Shown: positions 1 through 7,889, counted from the stretch's first letter. The stretch is DNA of 16,806 nt from an uncultured Muribaculaceae bacterium (GCA_910586975.1 CAJUKX010000045.1:1-16806), one strand, 5' to 3'. Numbers and translations: made by a program. The notes: generated from the sequence alone by a model not told the origin.

Positions 1-98
1 CGCAAATTTAACTATTTTTGTTCAGTATTTAACAACCGGTTTTTTACATTGACCCAAAAAAAATAGGGGAGTATATTTATTCTTTGGATTTTTTTTTA
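1..98. other. A+T-rich intergenic start of window
   Basis: This stretch holds no open reading frame of note. It is strongly A+T-rich. An 8-base palindrome (AACCGGTT, 34-41) runs into a short T tract, but it leaves no loop, so I do not call it a terminator. The upstream gene lies outside the window. Confidence 0.5.
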
Positions 99-106
99 TA
101 CTTTTG
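99..106 (+). promoter_or_regulatory. Bacteroidota -7 box (TAnnTTTG) for the coiled-coil/zapA pair
   Basis: TACTTTTG matches the Bacteroidota sigma-ABfr -7 consensus TAnnTTTG exactly. The only nearby TTTG (83-86) is 12 nt upstream, closer than the usual spacing of about 19-21, so a -33 element is not secure. Transcription would begin around 110-113, giving a leader of only about 11-14 nt before the ATG at 124. Confidence 0.55.
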
Positions 107-123
107 TAAAAATTTGCGAATAT

Positions 124-417
124 ATGCCCTCAGATTTGCAACAACAACTTGAAAGTGTTCGTGCCAAGACCCGTGTAATGGTCGAAAAGTACCATTATGT
201 GAAAGATGCCTACGAAGCGGCAAAGGTCGAGATATCTGATCTTAAAGCTCAGATATTGGCGCGGGATGAGGAGTTGGAGCAGTTGAAGCTGAAAGTCGAG
301 TATCTCTCGATAGCTTCGACAGTTCGCATTACGGGCGATGATCTCGCCTCGACGAGGGCTATGGTAGCAGATTTGGTGCGTGAAATTGACCGTTGTCTTG
401 CCGACCTAAAGGAATGA
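124..417 (+). CDS. Small coiled-coil protein upstream of zapA
   Basis: This is a 97-residue cytoplasmic protein with no signal peptide or membrane segment. Residues about 4-62 are rich in Leu, Glu, Lys and Gln with heptad-like spacing and should form a long helical coiled coil. A short linker follows (about 63-72), then a second amphipathic helix (about 75-96, containing LVREIDRCLADL). I recognise no catalytic motif. It is 21 nt upstream of zapA on the same strand, almost certainly co-transcribed. From that position and shape a role with ZapA at the division site is plausible, comparable to the coiled-coil ZapB of proteobacteria, but this is inference and no homology to ZapB is claimed. The ATG at 124 is the first start after the promoter box, with no Shine-Dalgarno, as is normal in this phylum. 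Confidence 0.75.
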   Translation: MPSDLQQQLESVRAKTRVMVEKYHYVKDAYEAAKVEISDLKAQILARDEELEQLKLKVEYLSIASTVRITGDDLASTRAMVADLVREIDRCLADLKE

Positions 418-438
418 CAGCGATGCAGACCATGCTGA

Positions 439-738
439 ATGATGAAAGACGAAAAACTTCATAGATTTACAGCCAAGATTGCAGACGTGGAAGCGATTTC
501 GTTCCCGATAAAACTTGAGGAGGAAGAAATCTACCGCAAAGCAGCCTACCACGTCAACAAGCTTTGGCAAAGCAACCTCTCGGCACAGCCGGGAAAATCG
601 TCGCACTTTGCCCTCGCAAAGGTGGCTCTGGCATTTGCGGAACTGTATTATCGCAAGGCTCAGCAGCTGTCGGCGCAGTCAAAGGTGCTTGAAAGCTTTG
701 AGAAGGAGCTCGATGAGATACTCCTTTCCATGGAATAG
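439..738 (+). CDS. zapA: Cell division protein ZapA
   Basis: A 99-residue protein with the ZapA architecture: a short N-terminal beta domain (about 7-30, with FTAKIADVEAISFPIKLEEE) and a C-terminal helix (about 35-97) ending in LESFEKELDEILLSM. ZapA binds FtsZ in the cytoplasm and cross-links protofilaments in the Z-ring. Length fits the family (about 95-110). Two ATGs are adjacent (439 and 442) and either could be used. A short overlapping reading frame beginning at 423 lies in another frame and ends at once, so it was not used. The coiled-coil gene upstream and the candidate 6S RNA and rny downstream form the context. Confidence 0.82.
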   Translation: MMKDEKLHRFTAKIADVEAISFPIKLEEEEIYRKAAYHVNKLWQSNLSAQPGKSSHFALAKVALAFAELYYRKAQQLSAQSKVLESFEKELDEILLSME

Positions 739-872
739 CTGCGACGCAGGGCCGCATAGCTCGATGGGCCGGAGATTCGTTTTCTGACTTTTAATATGGT
801 TTGACCGATGTAATCGCACATGGAATGGCACAGAGGTGTGTTCCACGGGCGTCTTGTCGCCCCGTTATGCAG
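739..872 (+). ncRNA. ssrS: Candidate 6S RNA between zapA and rny
   Basis: The 169 nt between the zapA stop and the rny ATG can fold into a long hairpin. A closing stem pairs CTGC (739-742) with GCAG (869-872), GACG (743-746) with CGTT (863-866, one G-U), and GGGC (749-752) with GCCC (859-862). An apical hairpin pairs TGGAA (821-825) with TTCCA (841-845) and CACA (829-832) with TGTG (837-840) around a GAGG loop, possibly extended by CGC (815-817) with GCG (849-851). Between them is a large unpaired 5' side (about 757-814). A rod with a central bubble is the 6S RNA shape; 6S RNA mimics an open promoter and binds RNA polymerase holoenzyme. ssrS next to zapA is a familiar arrangement in other bacteria. 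No clean promoter or U-tract terminator is visible, so the ends are uncertain. It could instead be a structured rny leader. Confidence 0.5.
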
Positions 873-907
873 TATCAGAAAATCTAATCCCCAAATATTT
901 AGTAATA

Positions 908-2449
908 ATGGAAATATTATTTAATATAGCAATAGGTGTGTTGGCGGCCGCAATCGGTGTCGCCGTCACTATCATTGTACACCGTTCTATGGCCAAGACC
1001 CGTGCAAAGCAGATTATAGCCGATGCCGAGCGCGAGGCCGAAGATCTAAAGCGTACCAAAGAGTTGCAGGGTAGGGAAGAAGCCCTCAAGATAACTTCGG
1101 ACGCCGAAAAAGTCGCCAACCAGCGCATGTCGAAGGTTCAGAGCAATGAGGCTCGCCTGAAGCAGCGCGAGCTTCAGCTCAATCAGCAGCAGAGCGAGAA
1201 CGCCCGCACCCGCAATGAGCTCGAATCGCTGCGTCAGACCCTTGAAGCGCAGTCTAACGCCATCGAAGGTCGCGAGGCCGAACTCGAAAAAATGCACCGT
1301 CAGGCTGTTGAACAGCTCGAACATATCTCGGGCCTGTCGTCAGACGAAGCCCGCGAGAAGCTTGTGGAATCGCTCAAGGATGAAGCCAAGACCGCAGCTG
1401 CATCTTATATCAACGACATCATGGACGACGCCAAGATGACTGCCAATAAAGAAGCAAAGCGCATTGTGGTTCAGTCAATACAGCGAGTTGCCACCGAAAC
1501 AGCCATCGAAAATTCCGTAACCGTTTTCCATATTGATTCAGACGAAATCAAAGGCCGCATCATAGGCCGCGAAGGTCGCAATATCCGTGCCCTTGAAGCC
1601 GCCACCGGTATTGAAATCATAGTTGATGATACCCCCGAGGCAATCGTGCTCAGCGGCTTTGACCCCGTTCGTCGCGAAATCGCACGCCTGGCGCTCCATC
1701 AGCTTGTGGCTGACGGTCGTATCCACCCCGCCCGCATCGAGGAAGTGGTGTCTAAGGTACGCCGCCAGATTGAGGAAGAAATCATCGAGACCGGTAAGCG
1801 CACAGCCATCGACCTGGGTATCCACGGTCTGCACCCCGACCTTATAAGAATGGTAGGTAAGATGAAGTACCGTTCGTCATACGGCCAGAACCTGCTCCAG
1901 CACTCGCGCGAGACTGCAAACCTCTGCGCAATCATGGCCGCCGAACTTGGTCTTAATCCCAAGAAGGCTCGCCGCGCCGGTTTGCTCCACGATATAGGCA
2001 AAGTGCCCGACGAAGAACCCGAACTGCCACACGCACTGCTGGGTATGAAACTCGCCGAGAAATATAAGGAAAAACCCGAGATATGCAACGCCATAGGCGC
2101 TCACCACGATGAAATAGAACAGACTTCGCTGCTCGCTCCCATCGTTCAGGTGTGTGATGCCATCTCAGGTGCTCGTCCCGGCGCTCGTCGCGAAATCGTG
2201 GAGGCTTACATCAAACGTCTCAACGACCTTGAACAACTCGCCCTGTCATATCCCGGTGTGGTTAAGACCTACGCCATACAGGCCGGCCGCGAACTGCGCG
2301 TAATTGTAGGTGCAGACAAGATCGACGACGTTGAAACTGAAAAGCTTTCAGCTGAAATAGCCAAGCGCATACAGGATGAAATGACGTATCCCGGCCAGGT
2401 TAAGATAACTGTGATACGCGAAACACGTTCCGTAGCCTTTGCAAAATAA
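908..2449 (+). CDS. rny: Ribonuclease Y
   Basis: A 513-residue membrane-anchored endoribonuclease that starts mRNA decay and processes transcripts at the inner face of the cytoplasmic membrane. An N-terminal transmembrane helix (about 4-24) is followed by a long charged coiled coil (about 30-165), a KH RNA-binding domain with the GxxG loop at G220-G223, and an HD phosphohydrolase domain. Metal-ligand candidates are H332, H361-D362, H399/H400 and D417. The C terminus reads RETRSVAFAK, typical of the family. Length fits (about 510-520). I chose ATG 908 because it places the membrane helix at the N terminus; the frame is open back to 836, but the extra 24 residues overlap the candidate 6S RNA and look non-coding. 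It heads the nine-gene cluster, and ricT, encoding the likely specificity factor, follows after 3 nt. Confidence 0.95.
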   Translation: MEILFNIAIGVLAAAIGVAVTIIVHRSMAKTRAKQIIADAEREAEDLKRTKELQGREEALKITSDAEKVANQRMSKVQSNEARLKQRELQLNQQQSENARTRNELESLRQTLEAQSNAIEGREAELEKMHRQAVEQLEHISGLSSDEAREKLVESLKDEAKTAAASYINDIMDDAKMTANKEAKRIVVQSIQRVATETAIENSVTVFHIDSDEIKGRIIGREGRNIRALEAATGIEIIVDDTPEAIVLSGFDPVRREIARLALHQLVADGRIHPARIEEVVSKVRRQIEEEIIETGKRTAIDLGIHGLHPDLIRMVGKMKYRSSYGQNLLQHSRETANLCAIMAAELGLNPKKARRAGLLHDIGKVPDEEPELPHALLGMKLAEKYKEKPEICNAIGAHHDEIEQTSLLAPIVQVCDAISGARPGARREIVEAYIKRLNDLEQLALSYPGVVKTYAIQAGRELRVIVGADKIDDVETEKLSAEIAKRIQDEMTYPGQVKITVIRETRSVAFAK

Positions 2450-2452
2450 GCC

Positions 2453-3796
2453 ATGATTGAAGACGATCAGAAGCAACCCAAAAAAGCTGTTGACGAACCG
2501 GGAGCCAAGCAAGCGGCCGAAGCCGATGCTGTGGATCAGCCCAGGGCGCAACGCCGTTGCGACGACCAAGCCAAGGAAACACGATGCAAACTGCATAGTT
2601 TCAATTGGTTGGCTGATATACCGGGCGGATATGCCGACAGTGAGTATGTAGAGGTTACGTTCAAGAACACCCGCAAGGGATATTATAAGAACTCTACCCA
2701 TCTGCCGCTCGAGATAGGCGACATGGTGGCCGTGGAGGCTTCGCCGGGCCACGACATAGGCATGATAACCATGACCGGCGCCCTGGCCGAGATGCGCATG
2801 AAAAAGGCCACACGCTGCGGCTGCGATGGCAAGCGTGGACGCCGTGAACAGCGCGACCAGGCCGAGGAGGTGAAGCGTGTATTCCGTCTGGCTCGTCCGG
2901 GCGACCTCGAACGCTACGAAGAGGCCAAAGCCAAGGAGAATGACACCATGATACGTTCGCGCCGCATCGCGGCCGACCTTGGCCTGAATATGAAGATAGG
3001 CGATGTAGAGTATCAGGGCGATGGCAACAAAGCTATTTTCTACTATATAGCCGATGAGCGCGTGGACTTCCGTCAGCTTATCAAAGTGCTTGCCGATGCC
3101 TTCAAAGTACGCATCGAGATGAAGCAGATAGGTGCGCGTCAGGAAGCCGGCCGTATAGGCGGTATAGGCCCCTGCGGACGCCCGCTGTGCTGCTCGCAGT
3201 GGATGAGCAACTTTGTATCGGTGGCAACGTCTGCCGCAAGGTATCAGGATATCTCGCTCAACCCGCAGAAGCTTGCAGGTCAGTGTGCCAAGCTGAAATG
3301 TTGTCTCAACTTTGAAGTCGATGCATACGTCGAAGCTTCAAAGCGAGTGCCTTCAAAGGAAGAACGACTCGAAACCGCCGATTCTACATACTATCATTTC
3401 AAGACAGATATTTTCAAACGCGAGATAACATATTCGACCGACAAGAATATAGCCGCCAATCTGGTGACAATCTCAGCCGACCGGGCTTTCGAAATCATAT
3501 CTATGAACAAGAAAGGCGAGAAGCCGCTGACACTCAAGCCCGACGGCGATGAAAAGCCCCGCGAAAAGGCTGCCTTCGGCGATATTCTCGGCGACGATGA
3601 TCTTACGCGTTTTGATAATAAAAAGAAGAAAAAACGCAAGAAACCCAAGGCTCAGGCCCAAAAAGCAGATTCGGATCAAGCGGCTCTGCCCGGAGCAAAG
3701 CCGGCATCTGAACAGCGTCCCAAGAAGAAGAAAAAGAAAAATACTAATCCGGACTCCGGAGAGAAGCCTCAGGCACCGAAGTCACCCAAGGAATGA
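2453..3796 (+). CDS. ricT: PSP1-domain protein, RicT (YaaT) family
   Basis: A 447-residue cytoplasmic protein. Residues 1-45 are hydrophilic and probably disordered. The conserved RicT/PSP1 core spans about 46-300, with KLHSFNWLADIPGG near its start, VDFRQL (about 204-210), RIEMKQIGARQEAGRIGGIGP (about 220-240) and cysteine pairs C241/C246/C247 and C278/C283/C284. In Bacillus, RicT joins RicA and RicF in a [4Fe-4S]-bearing complex that directs RNase Y to particular mRNAs; the cysteines here match the cluster-binding positions as I remember them. The tail from about 365 is low-complexity with two polylysine blocks (390-397 and 424-429), suggesting RNA or ribosome contact. It lies 3 nt after rny and overlaps gldH by ATGA. 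No RicA or RicF homologue is visible in this window. Confidence 0.88.
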   Translation: MIEDDQKQPKKAVDEPGAKQAAEADAVDQPRAQRRCDDQAKETRCKLHSFNWLADIPGGYADSEYVEVTFKNTRKGYYKNSTHLPLEIGDMVAVEASPGHDIGMITMTGALAEMRMKKATRCGCDGKRGRREQRDQAEEVKRVFRLARPGDLERYEEAKAKENDTMIRSRRIAADLGLNMKIGDVEYQGDGNKAIFYYIADERVDFRQLIKVLADAFKVRIEMKQIGARQEAGRIGGIGPCGRPLCCSQWMSNFVSVATSAARYQDISLNPQKLAGQCAKLKCCLNFEVDAYVEASKRVPSKEERLETADSTYYHFKTDIFKREITYSTDKNIAANLVTISADRAFEIISMNKKGEKPLTLKPDGDEKPREKAAFGDILGDDDLTRFDNKKKKKRKKPKAQAQKADSDQAALPGAKPASEQRPKKKKKKNTNPDSGEKPQAPKSPKE

Positions 3797-4290
3797 AGCT
3801 GATATGGGCTGCAACTCTTGGCGCGTTGACTTTGTTTACTTCATGTAAGGAACCGAGTCCGCTCTCAGAAGGTGCCGGTTTCAAGTCAATCGACCGCCAA
3901 GGCTGGGTCTATGGCGACAGTTACGAGTTCAACCCCTCGCCTGATTTCGCCGAGGCCCGAGGCACAGCCCGTATGGCTGTTGTTGTACGTCATACAGGTG
4001 CTTATCTCTACAGCAATCTGTGGTTGGAGGTGGCAACACCCGTAGCTCCCGGCGATTCAATGAAGCTTGATACCATTAACATAAAGCTTGCCGATATTTA
4101 CGGCAGGTGGCTTGGAAAAGGCCTGGGAGTAAGCTATGTGAAAACCGACACATTGCCCGGTCGATATGGATTTGATGAAGACGTGCCCGCCAAGGTACGC
4201 CATATAATGCGTGTCGACACCCTCAATGATGTAGAGCAGATAGGGCTCATATATTTCGAGCCGGTTCCGCACCAAACACACTCTAAATAA
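3793..4290 (+). CDS. gldH: GldH-family gliding motility lipoprotein
   Basis: A 165-residue exported lipoprotein. The signal peptide (1-17) ends in a lipobox-like LFTS before C18, the residue to be acylated; Phe at -3 is slightly unusual. The mature part is predicted beta-rich and resembles GldH (YGDSYEFNPSPDFA early, and a WLGKGLG element in the middle). In Flavobacterium, GldH is one of the lipoproteins required for gliding. Bacteroidales retain it although they are not known to glide, so its role here is probably envelope-related and unknown. Its start overlaps the ricT stop (ATGA), indicating translational coupling. Length agrees with the family (about 150-170). Confidence 0.8.
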   Translation: MKLIWAATLGALTLFTSCKEPSPLSEGAGFKSIDRQGWVYGDSYEFNPSPDFAEARGTARMAVVVRHTGAYLYSNLWLEVATPVAPGDSMKLDTINIKLADIYGRWLGKGLGVSYVKTDTLPGRYGFDEDVPAKVRHIMRVDTLNDVEQIGLIYFEPVPHQTHSK

Positions 4291-4303
4291 CAATTGCGAG
4301 ACT

Positions 4304-5506
4304 ATGGAAAGTAAACATGAAGAAAATCTCCTGCTTCTGTCAGAAGAGGAACAGCTGCTCAGAATAGCAAGGGTAAACAAATATATGGCTGAGGCCGAAC
4401 TCGACTATATCCTTGTAGGCGACAATGTGAATCTCTATTATCTGTCAGGACGTGTGTTCTGCGGATACATACTTGTGTGCAGCGACGGCAATGCCGACTA
4501 TTTCCTGCGCCGTCCTTCGACCCTTAAAGCCGATGGTGCTGTCGTATACCGCAAGCTTGAGGACATGACAAATGCCGTGGCCGAAATCATAAAAAAGAAG
4601 CCCGGTAGACTGGGAATGATGCTTGACGACACCCCATACGGAGTGATTCAGCGCCTGCTCAAAGGCTTGGGAGGTGATATTCAGCCCGGAAACGGTTCGG
4701 CCGTATTCAGAAAAGCCCGCGCCGTAAAGACTGATCTCGAAATACAGCAGATGGAAATGTCGGGTATCAAGCAGACTCAGGTTTACCGAAAGATTCCGCA
4801 CCTCTACCGCGAGGGAATGACCGATATAGAATTTCAGATTGAAATAGAGCGTGCCTTGCGTCTTGAAGGCTCGCTGGGGCAATTCCGCTGCAGCGGCGCC
4901 GAGATGGAAATATATATGGGAAATGTGCTCACAGGCGAAAATGCCGACACTCCCTCGCCCTACGACTTCGCCATGGGCGGAGCCGGTATGAGCCCGTCGC
5001 TGCCTGTAGGCGCCAACGGCACCATAATCAAGCCCGGCAAACCCGTAATGGTGGATATGAACGGTAATTTCACCGGTTATATGACCGATATGACCCGTTG
5101 CTATGTTGCCGGTAACCCCGACGAGGTAGTAGTGAAAGCCAACCAACTGTCAATTGATATATGCCGCAGACTCAGCGAGATGATGCTGCCCGGTGTCGAA
5201 GCCAAAGTGCTGTATCAGATAGCTGAGGAAATGGTGAAAGAAGCCGGTATGGAATGTTACTTCATGGGGCATAGTCACCAGGCCGGTTTTGTGGGCCACG
5301 GAGTGGGCATAACAATTAACGAACTGCCGGTTATAGCACCCCGGTCGCGCGATATACTTAATGTGGGCAACTGCATAGCACTTGAACCTAAATTTGTAAT
5401 TCCGGGTCAAGGGGCTGTGGGCGTTGAGAATACATACGTGGTTCAGGCTCAGGGTCCGGCCCGTCGCCTGACCAATGCCCCCGAAGATATTCAAAGTCTT
5501 ACATAA
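4304..5506 (+). CDS. M24-family metallopeptidase (Xaa-Pro aminopeptidase-like)
   Basis: A 400-residue cytoplasmic protein with a creatinase-like N-terminal domain (about 15-140) and a pita-bread M24 domain (about 145-395). The full dinuclear-metal ligand set is visible: D251 (VDMNG), D262 (TDMTR), H332 (GHGVGI), E361 (ALEPKF) and E375 (GVENTY). Enzymes of this type remove an N-terminal residue preceding proline, using Mn or a similar metal. The intact ligands argue for an active enzyme, but substrate choice between Xaa-Pro aminopeptidase, prolidase and creatinase-like hydrolases cannot be read from sequence. There is no signal peptide. It starts 13 nt after gldH and ends 4 nt before the CCA enzyme gene, so it belongs to the operon without an obvious functional link. 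Confidence 0.85.
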   Translation: MESKHEENLLLLSEEEQLLRIARVNKYMAEAELDYILVGDNVNLYYLSGRVFCGYILVCSDGNADYFLRRPSTLKADGAVVYRKLEDMTNAVAEIIKKKPGRLGMMLDDTPYGVIQRLLKGLGGDIQPGNGSAVFRKARAVKTDLEIQQMEMSGIKQTQVYRKIPHLYREGMTDIEFQIEIERALRLEGSLGQFRCSGAEMEIYMGNVLTGENADTPSPYDFAMGGAGMSPSLPVGANGTIIKPGKPVMVDMNGNFTGYMTDMTRCYVAGNPDEVVVKANQLSIDICRRLSEMMLPGVEAKVLYQIAEEMVKEAGMECYFMGHSHQAGFVGHGVGITINELPVIAPRSRDILNVGNCIALEPKFVIPGQGAVGVENTYVVQAQGPARRLTNAPEDIQSLT

Positions 5507-5510
5507 GAGA

Positions 5511-6974
5511 ATGAATCTGAAAGAAAAGCTAAGCGATAAAGTTTTCAAGATGGTCGGTGATGTGGCCGACAACATTTCGCGTCCGTGCTATGTGGTGGGC
5601 GGTTACGTCCGCGACCTTATCATAGAACGACATTCAAAAGACATAGATTTCGTAACAGTAGGCTCGGGTATCGAGCTTGCCGAGGCTGTCGCAAGCCGTC
5701 TCGGACCCAAGGCTCATGTGGCCGTATATCGCAATTACGGAACCGCCCAGCTTCACTGCGGAAATCTCGAACTCGAATTTGTAGGCGCACGCAAGGAGTC
5801 GTACCGCAGGGATTCGCGCAACCCGATTGTGGAAGACGGCACTCTTGAAGAGGATCTTTCAAGGCGCGATTTTACCATAAACGCGTTGGCCATAAGTGTT
5901 AATGCCGATTCGTACGGAGAGCTTATCGACATGTTCGGCGGTATGGCCGATATAGAGAAAAGATTGATACGTACGCCGCTCGACCCCGACATCACATTCA
6001 GCGACGATCCGCTGCGCATGATGCGTGCCATACGTTTTGCCACACAACTTGGCTTCAACATTTATCCTGAAACGCTGAGGGCTATCACCCGCAACGCACA
6101 TCGTATAGAAATCATCACCGCCGAACGCATCAAGGATGAACTCAGCAAGATAATGCGTTCACCCAAGCCTTCGATCGGCTGGGAATTGCTCCACATCACA
6201 GGACTGTTGAAATACATCCTTCCTGAGCTTGAGGCCTTGCGTGGTGTTGAGGTAGTGAACGGTCGCGGCCACAAGGACAACTTCTATCATACCCTCACTG
6301 TGCTCGACACCGTGGCTGCAAGTTCCGACAAGGAGTGGTTGAGATGGGCGGCTTTGTTTCACGATATTGCCAAGCCTGTAACAAAACGCTACGATGCTCA
6401 GAACGGATGGTCGTTCCACAATCACAACTTCGTCGGGGCCAAGATGATACCGCGCATTTTCTCGCGCATGCGTCTGCCGCTCGGAGCTGAGATGCGCTAT
6501 GTGCAGAAACTGGTTGAGCTGCACATGCGTCCGATCGCGCTTGTAGAAGATGAGGTTACCGACAGCGCGGTGCGCCGTCTGATTAATTATGCCGAAGAAG
6601 ACCTCAACGACCTTATGACTCTTGCCCGAGCCGACATCACGAGCAAGAACGAGGCCAAGAAACAGCGTTATCTTGACAATTTCGACCTTGTCGAGCGCAA
6701 ATTTGACGATATACGAGCTAAAGACTTCGAACGCAACCGCAAGAATCCGATAGACGGAAACGAGATCATGCACATATTTGGACTGCACCAATCGCCCCTG
6801 GTGGGCTACTTCGCTAAAAATCTCAAGCAGGCCATAAAGGACTGTGAGATAGAAGATACACGCGAGGCATCGCTCGAATATCTGTATAAACTTGCACGCG
6901 AAAAGGGCGTTGAAGTTGTGAATCCTCCTGCCGATAATGATGACACGGACAACGGAGATATTCAAAAAAATTGA
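5511..6974 (+). CDS. cca: CCA tRNA nucleotidyltransferase with HD domain
   Basis: A 487-residue class II nucleotidyltransferase that adds or repairs the 3' CCA of tRNA in the cytoplasm. The N-terminal catalytic head has G30-G31 with R34-D35 (GGYVRD), the metal-binding D44-x-D46 (DIDFV), and the RRDFTINA motif (about 119-126). The neck motif DPLRMMRAIRF (about 166-176) and the ERIKDELSK helix (about 205-213) follow. A C-terminal HD domain carries H260 and H284-D285 (LFHDIAKP). HD-bearing versions may also have phosphohydrolase activity. An A-adding or poly(A) polymerase role cannot be excluded from motifs alone. An ATG at 5475 overlaps the peptidase gene; I prefer 5511, where the protein begins MNLKEKL, 4 nt after the previous stop. 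Confidence 0.9.
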   Translation: MNLKEKLSDKVFKMVGDVADNISRPCYVVGGYVRDLIIERHSKDIDFVTVGSGIELAEAVASRLGPKAHVAVYRNYGTAQLHCGNLELEFVGARKESYRRDSRNPIVEDGTLEEDLSRRDFTINALAISVNADSYGELIDMFGGMADIEKRLIRTPLDPDITFSDDPLRMMRAIRFATQLGFNIYPETLRAITRNAHRIEIITAERIKDELSKIMRSPKPSIGWELLHITGLLKYILPELEALRGVEVVNGRGHKDNFYHTLTVLDTVAASSDKEWLRWAALFHDIAKPVTKRYDAQNGWSFHNHNFVGAKMIPRIFSRMRLPLGAEMRYVQKLVELHMRPIALVEDEVTDSAVRRLINYAEEDLNDLMTLARADITSKNEAKKQRYLDNFDLVERKFDDIRAKDFERNRKNPIDGNEIMHIFGLHQSPLVGYFAKNLKQAIKDCEIEDTREASLEYLYKLAREKGVEVVNPPADNDDTDNGDIQKN

Positions 6975-7003
6975 ATGTTGAATGAACTACGATATATAGA
7001 AAA

Positions 7004-7342
7004 ATGTATTATATAACGAAAACACTCGAAATATCCGCTGCGCATCGCCTTACTCTCGACTACGAGAGCAAGTGCACCAATCTCCACGGTCATAACTGGA
7101 TTATCACAGTTTATTGCCGGGCAAAGGAGTTGAACAGCAACGGCATGGTGACCGACTTCACCCATATCAAGCGTGAAGTTTCTGATAAACTCGACCATGC
7201 TTGCCTGAATGACGTGTTGCCATTCAACCCCACGGCCGAGAACATGGCGCGCTGGATATGCGAGACTGTTGAGAACTGCTATCGTGTAGATGTAAAAGAG
7301 AGTGAGGGCAATGTTGCCTCGTATGTAAAAGATGAAGAATAA
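7004..7342 (+). CDS. queD: 6-carboxy-tetrahydropterin synthase QueD
   Basis: A 112-residue enzyme of the 6-pyruvoyl-tetrahydropterin synthase fold. It converts dihydroneopterin triphosphate to 6-carboxy-5,6,7,8-tetrahydropterin, an early step to the queuosine base of tRNA. Zinc ligands H14, H28 and H30 are present (AAHRL and LHGHNW), with catalytic C24 four residues before H28, D51 and H65 (LDHACLND) of the charge relay, the PTAEN segment with E79, and substrate-binding E99 near the C terminus. The C24-x3-HGH pattern favours QueD over eukaryote-type PTPS. The gene is 29 nt downstream of the CCA gene and overlaps queE by 11 nt, so the two pathway steps are coupled. queC, queF and tgt are not in the window. 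Confidence 0.93.
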   Translation: MYYITKTLEISAAHRLTLDYESKCTNLHGHNWIITVYCRAKELNSNGMVTDFTHIKREVSDKLDHACLNDVLPFNPTAENMARWICETVENCYRVDVKESEGNVASYVKDEE

Positions 7343-7889
7343 GAAATATAAGGTAAACGAAATATTTTATTCACTTCAGGGCGAAGGTTTCTACACCGGT
7401 ACCCCGGCTGTATTTCTGCGTCTGAGCGGCTGCAACCGCAAGTGCGATTTTTGCGATACCGACCATTTCGGCTTCACTGAAATGACGGCTGAAGAAATAG
7501 CTGATGCTGTTGCCGCATATCCGTCGCGTCATCTTGTTATCACCGGTGGTGAGCCAACTTTGCAGCTCGACTCCGACCTGATGAGAGCCATCAAGGCCAA
7601 GCGTTTCTATGTGCAGATAGAAACCAATGGTACTCGACCCGTGCCGGTTGAGGTCGACTGGGTGACATGTTCGCCTAAAGACGCTCCCTGGGATATAGAC
7701 CGCATTGATGAGCTGAAGCTCGTGTTTCAAAATCAGGACGTGGAGGAGATTGCCGCAATACTTCCGGCCAAGCATCACTTCCTGCAGCCGCTGTCGGGCA
7801 GCAATATCCCCCAAACTATAGAGTATTGTCTTGCACATCCTCGCTGGCGCCTTTCGTTACAGACTCATAAACTTATCGACATTCAATGA
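7332..7889 (+). CDS. queE: 7-carboxy-7-deazaguanine synthase QueE (radical SAM)
   Basis: A 185-residue radical SAM enzyme that turns the QueD product into 7-carboxy-7-deazaguanine for queuosine synthesis. It has the N-terminal family signature NEIFYSLQGEG (9-19), the [4Fe-4S] cysteines C34-x3-C38-x2-C41 with CDT after the last cysteine, and the SAM-binding TGGEP (71-75). A later IETNG segment (about 96-100) also fits. At 185 residues it is on the short side for QueE but appears complete, with both ends matching family members. The stop overlaps the start of the next gene (ATGA at 7886-7889). Confidence 0.93.
   Translation: MKNKKYKVNEIFYSLQGEGFYTGTPAVFLRLSGCNRKCDFCDTDHFGFTEMTAEEIADAVAAYPSRHLVITGGEPTLQLDSDLMRAIKAKRFYVQIETNGTRPVPVEVDWVTCSPKDAPWDIDRIDELKLVFQNQDVEEIAAILPAKHHFLQPLSGSNIPQTIEYCLAHPRWRLSLQTHKLIDIQ

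Noticed and set aside
34..46. Palindrome AACCGGTT followed by T run near the left edge
   Set aside because: The 8-base palindrome has no loop, so it cannot form a terminator hairpin of useful stability.
423..464. Short frame (MQTMLN...) before zapA resembling the start of the sigma factor at 14539
   Set aside because: The similarity covers only about 18 nt and stops after 13 codons; most likely chance, with no sign of duplication around it.
836..907. Upstream extension of rny beginning at 836
   Set aside because: It adds 24 residues before the natural N-terminal membrane helix and overlaps the structured candidate RNA; ATG 908 fits the family.
4445..5146. Minus-strand open frame of 233 codons opposite the M24 peptidase gene
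   Set aside because: The composition is typical of an antisense shadow, and the + strand gene has an intact metal-ligand set.
5475..5510. Earlier ATG for the CCA enzyme gene
   Set aside because: It would overlap the peptidase gene by 32 nt and adds residues not typical of the family; ATG 5511 fits better.
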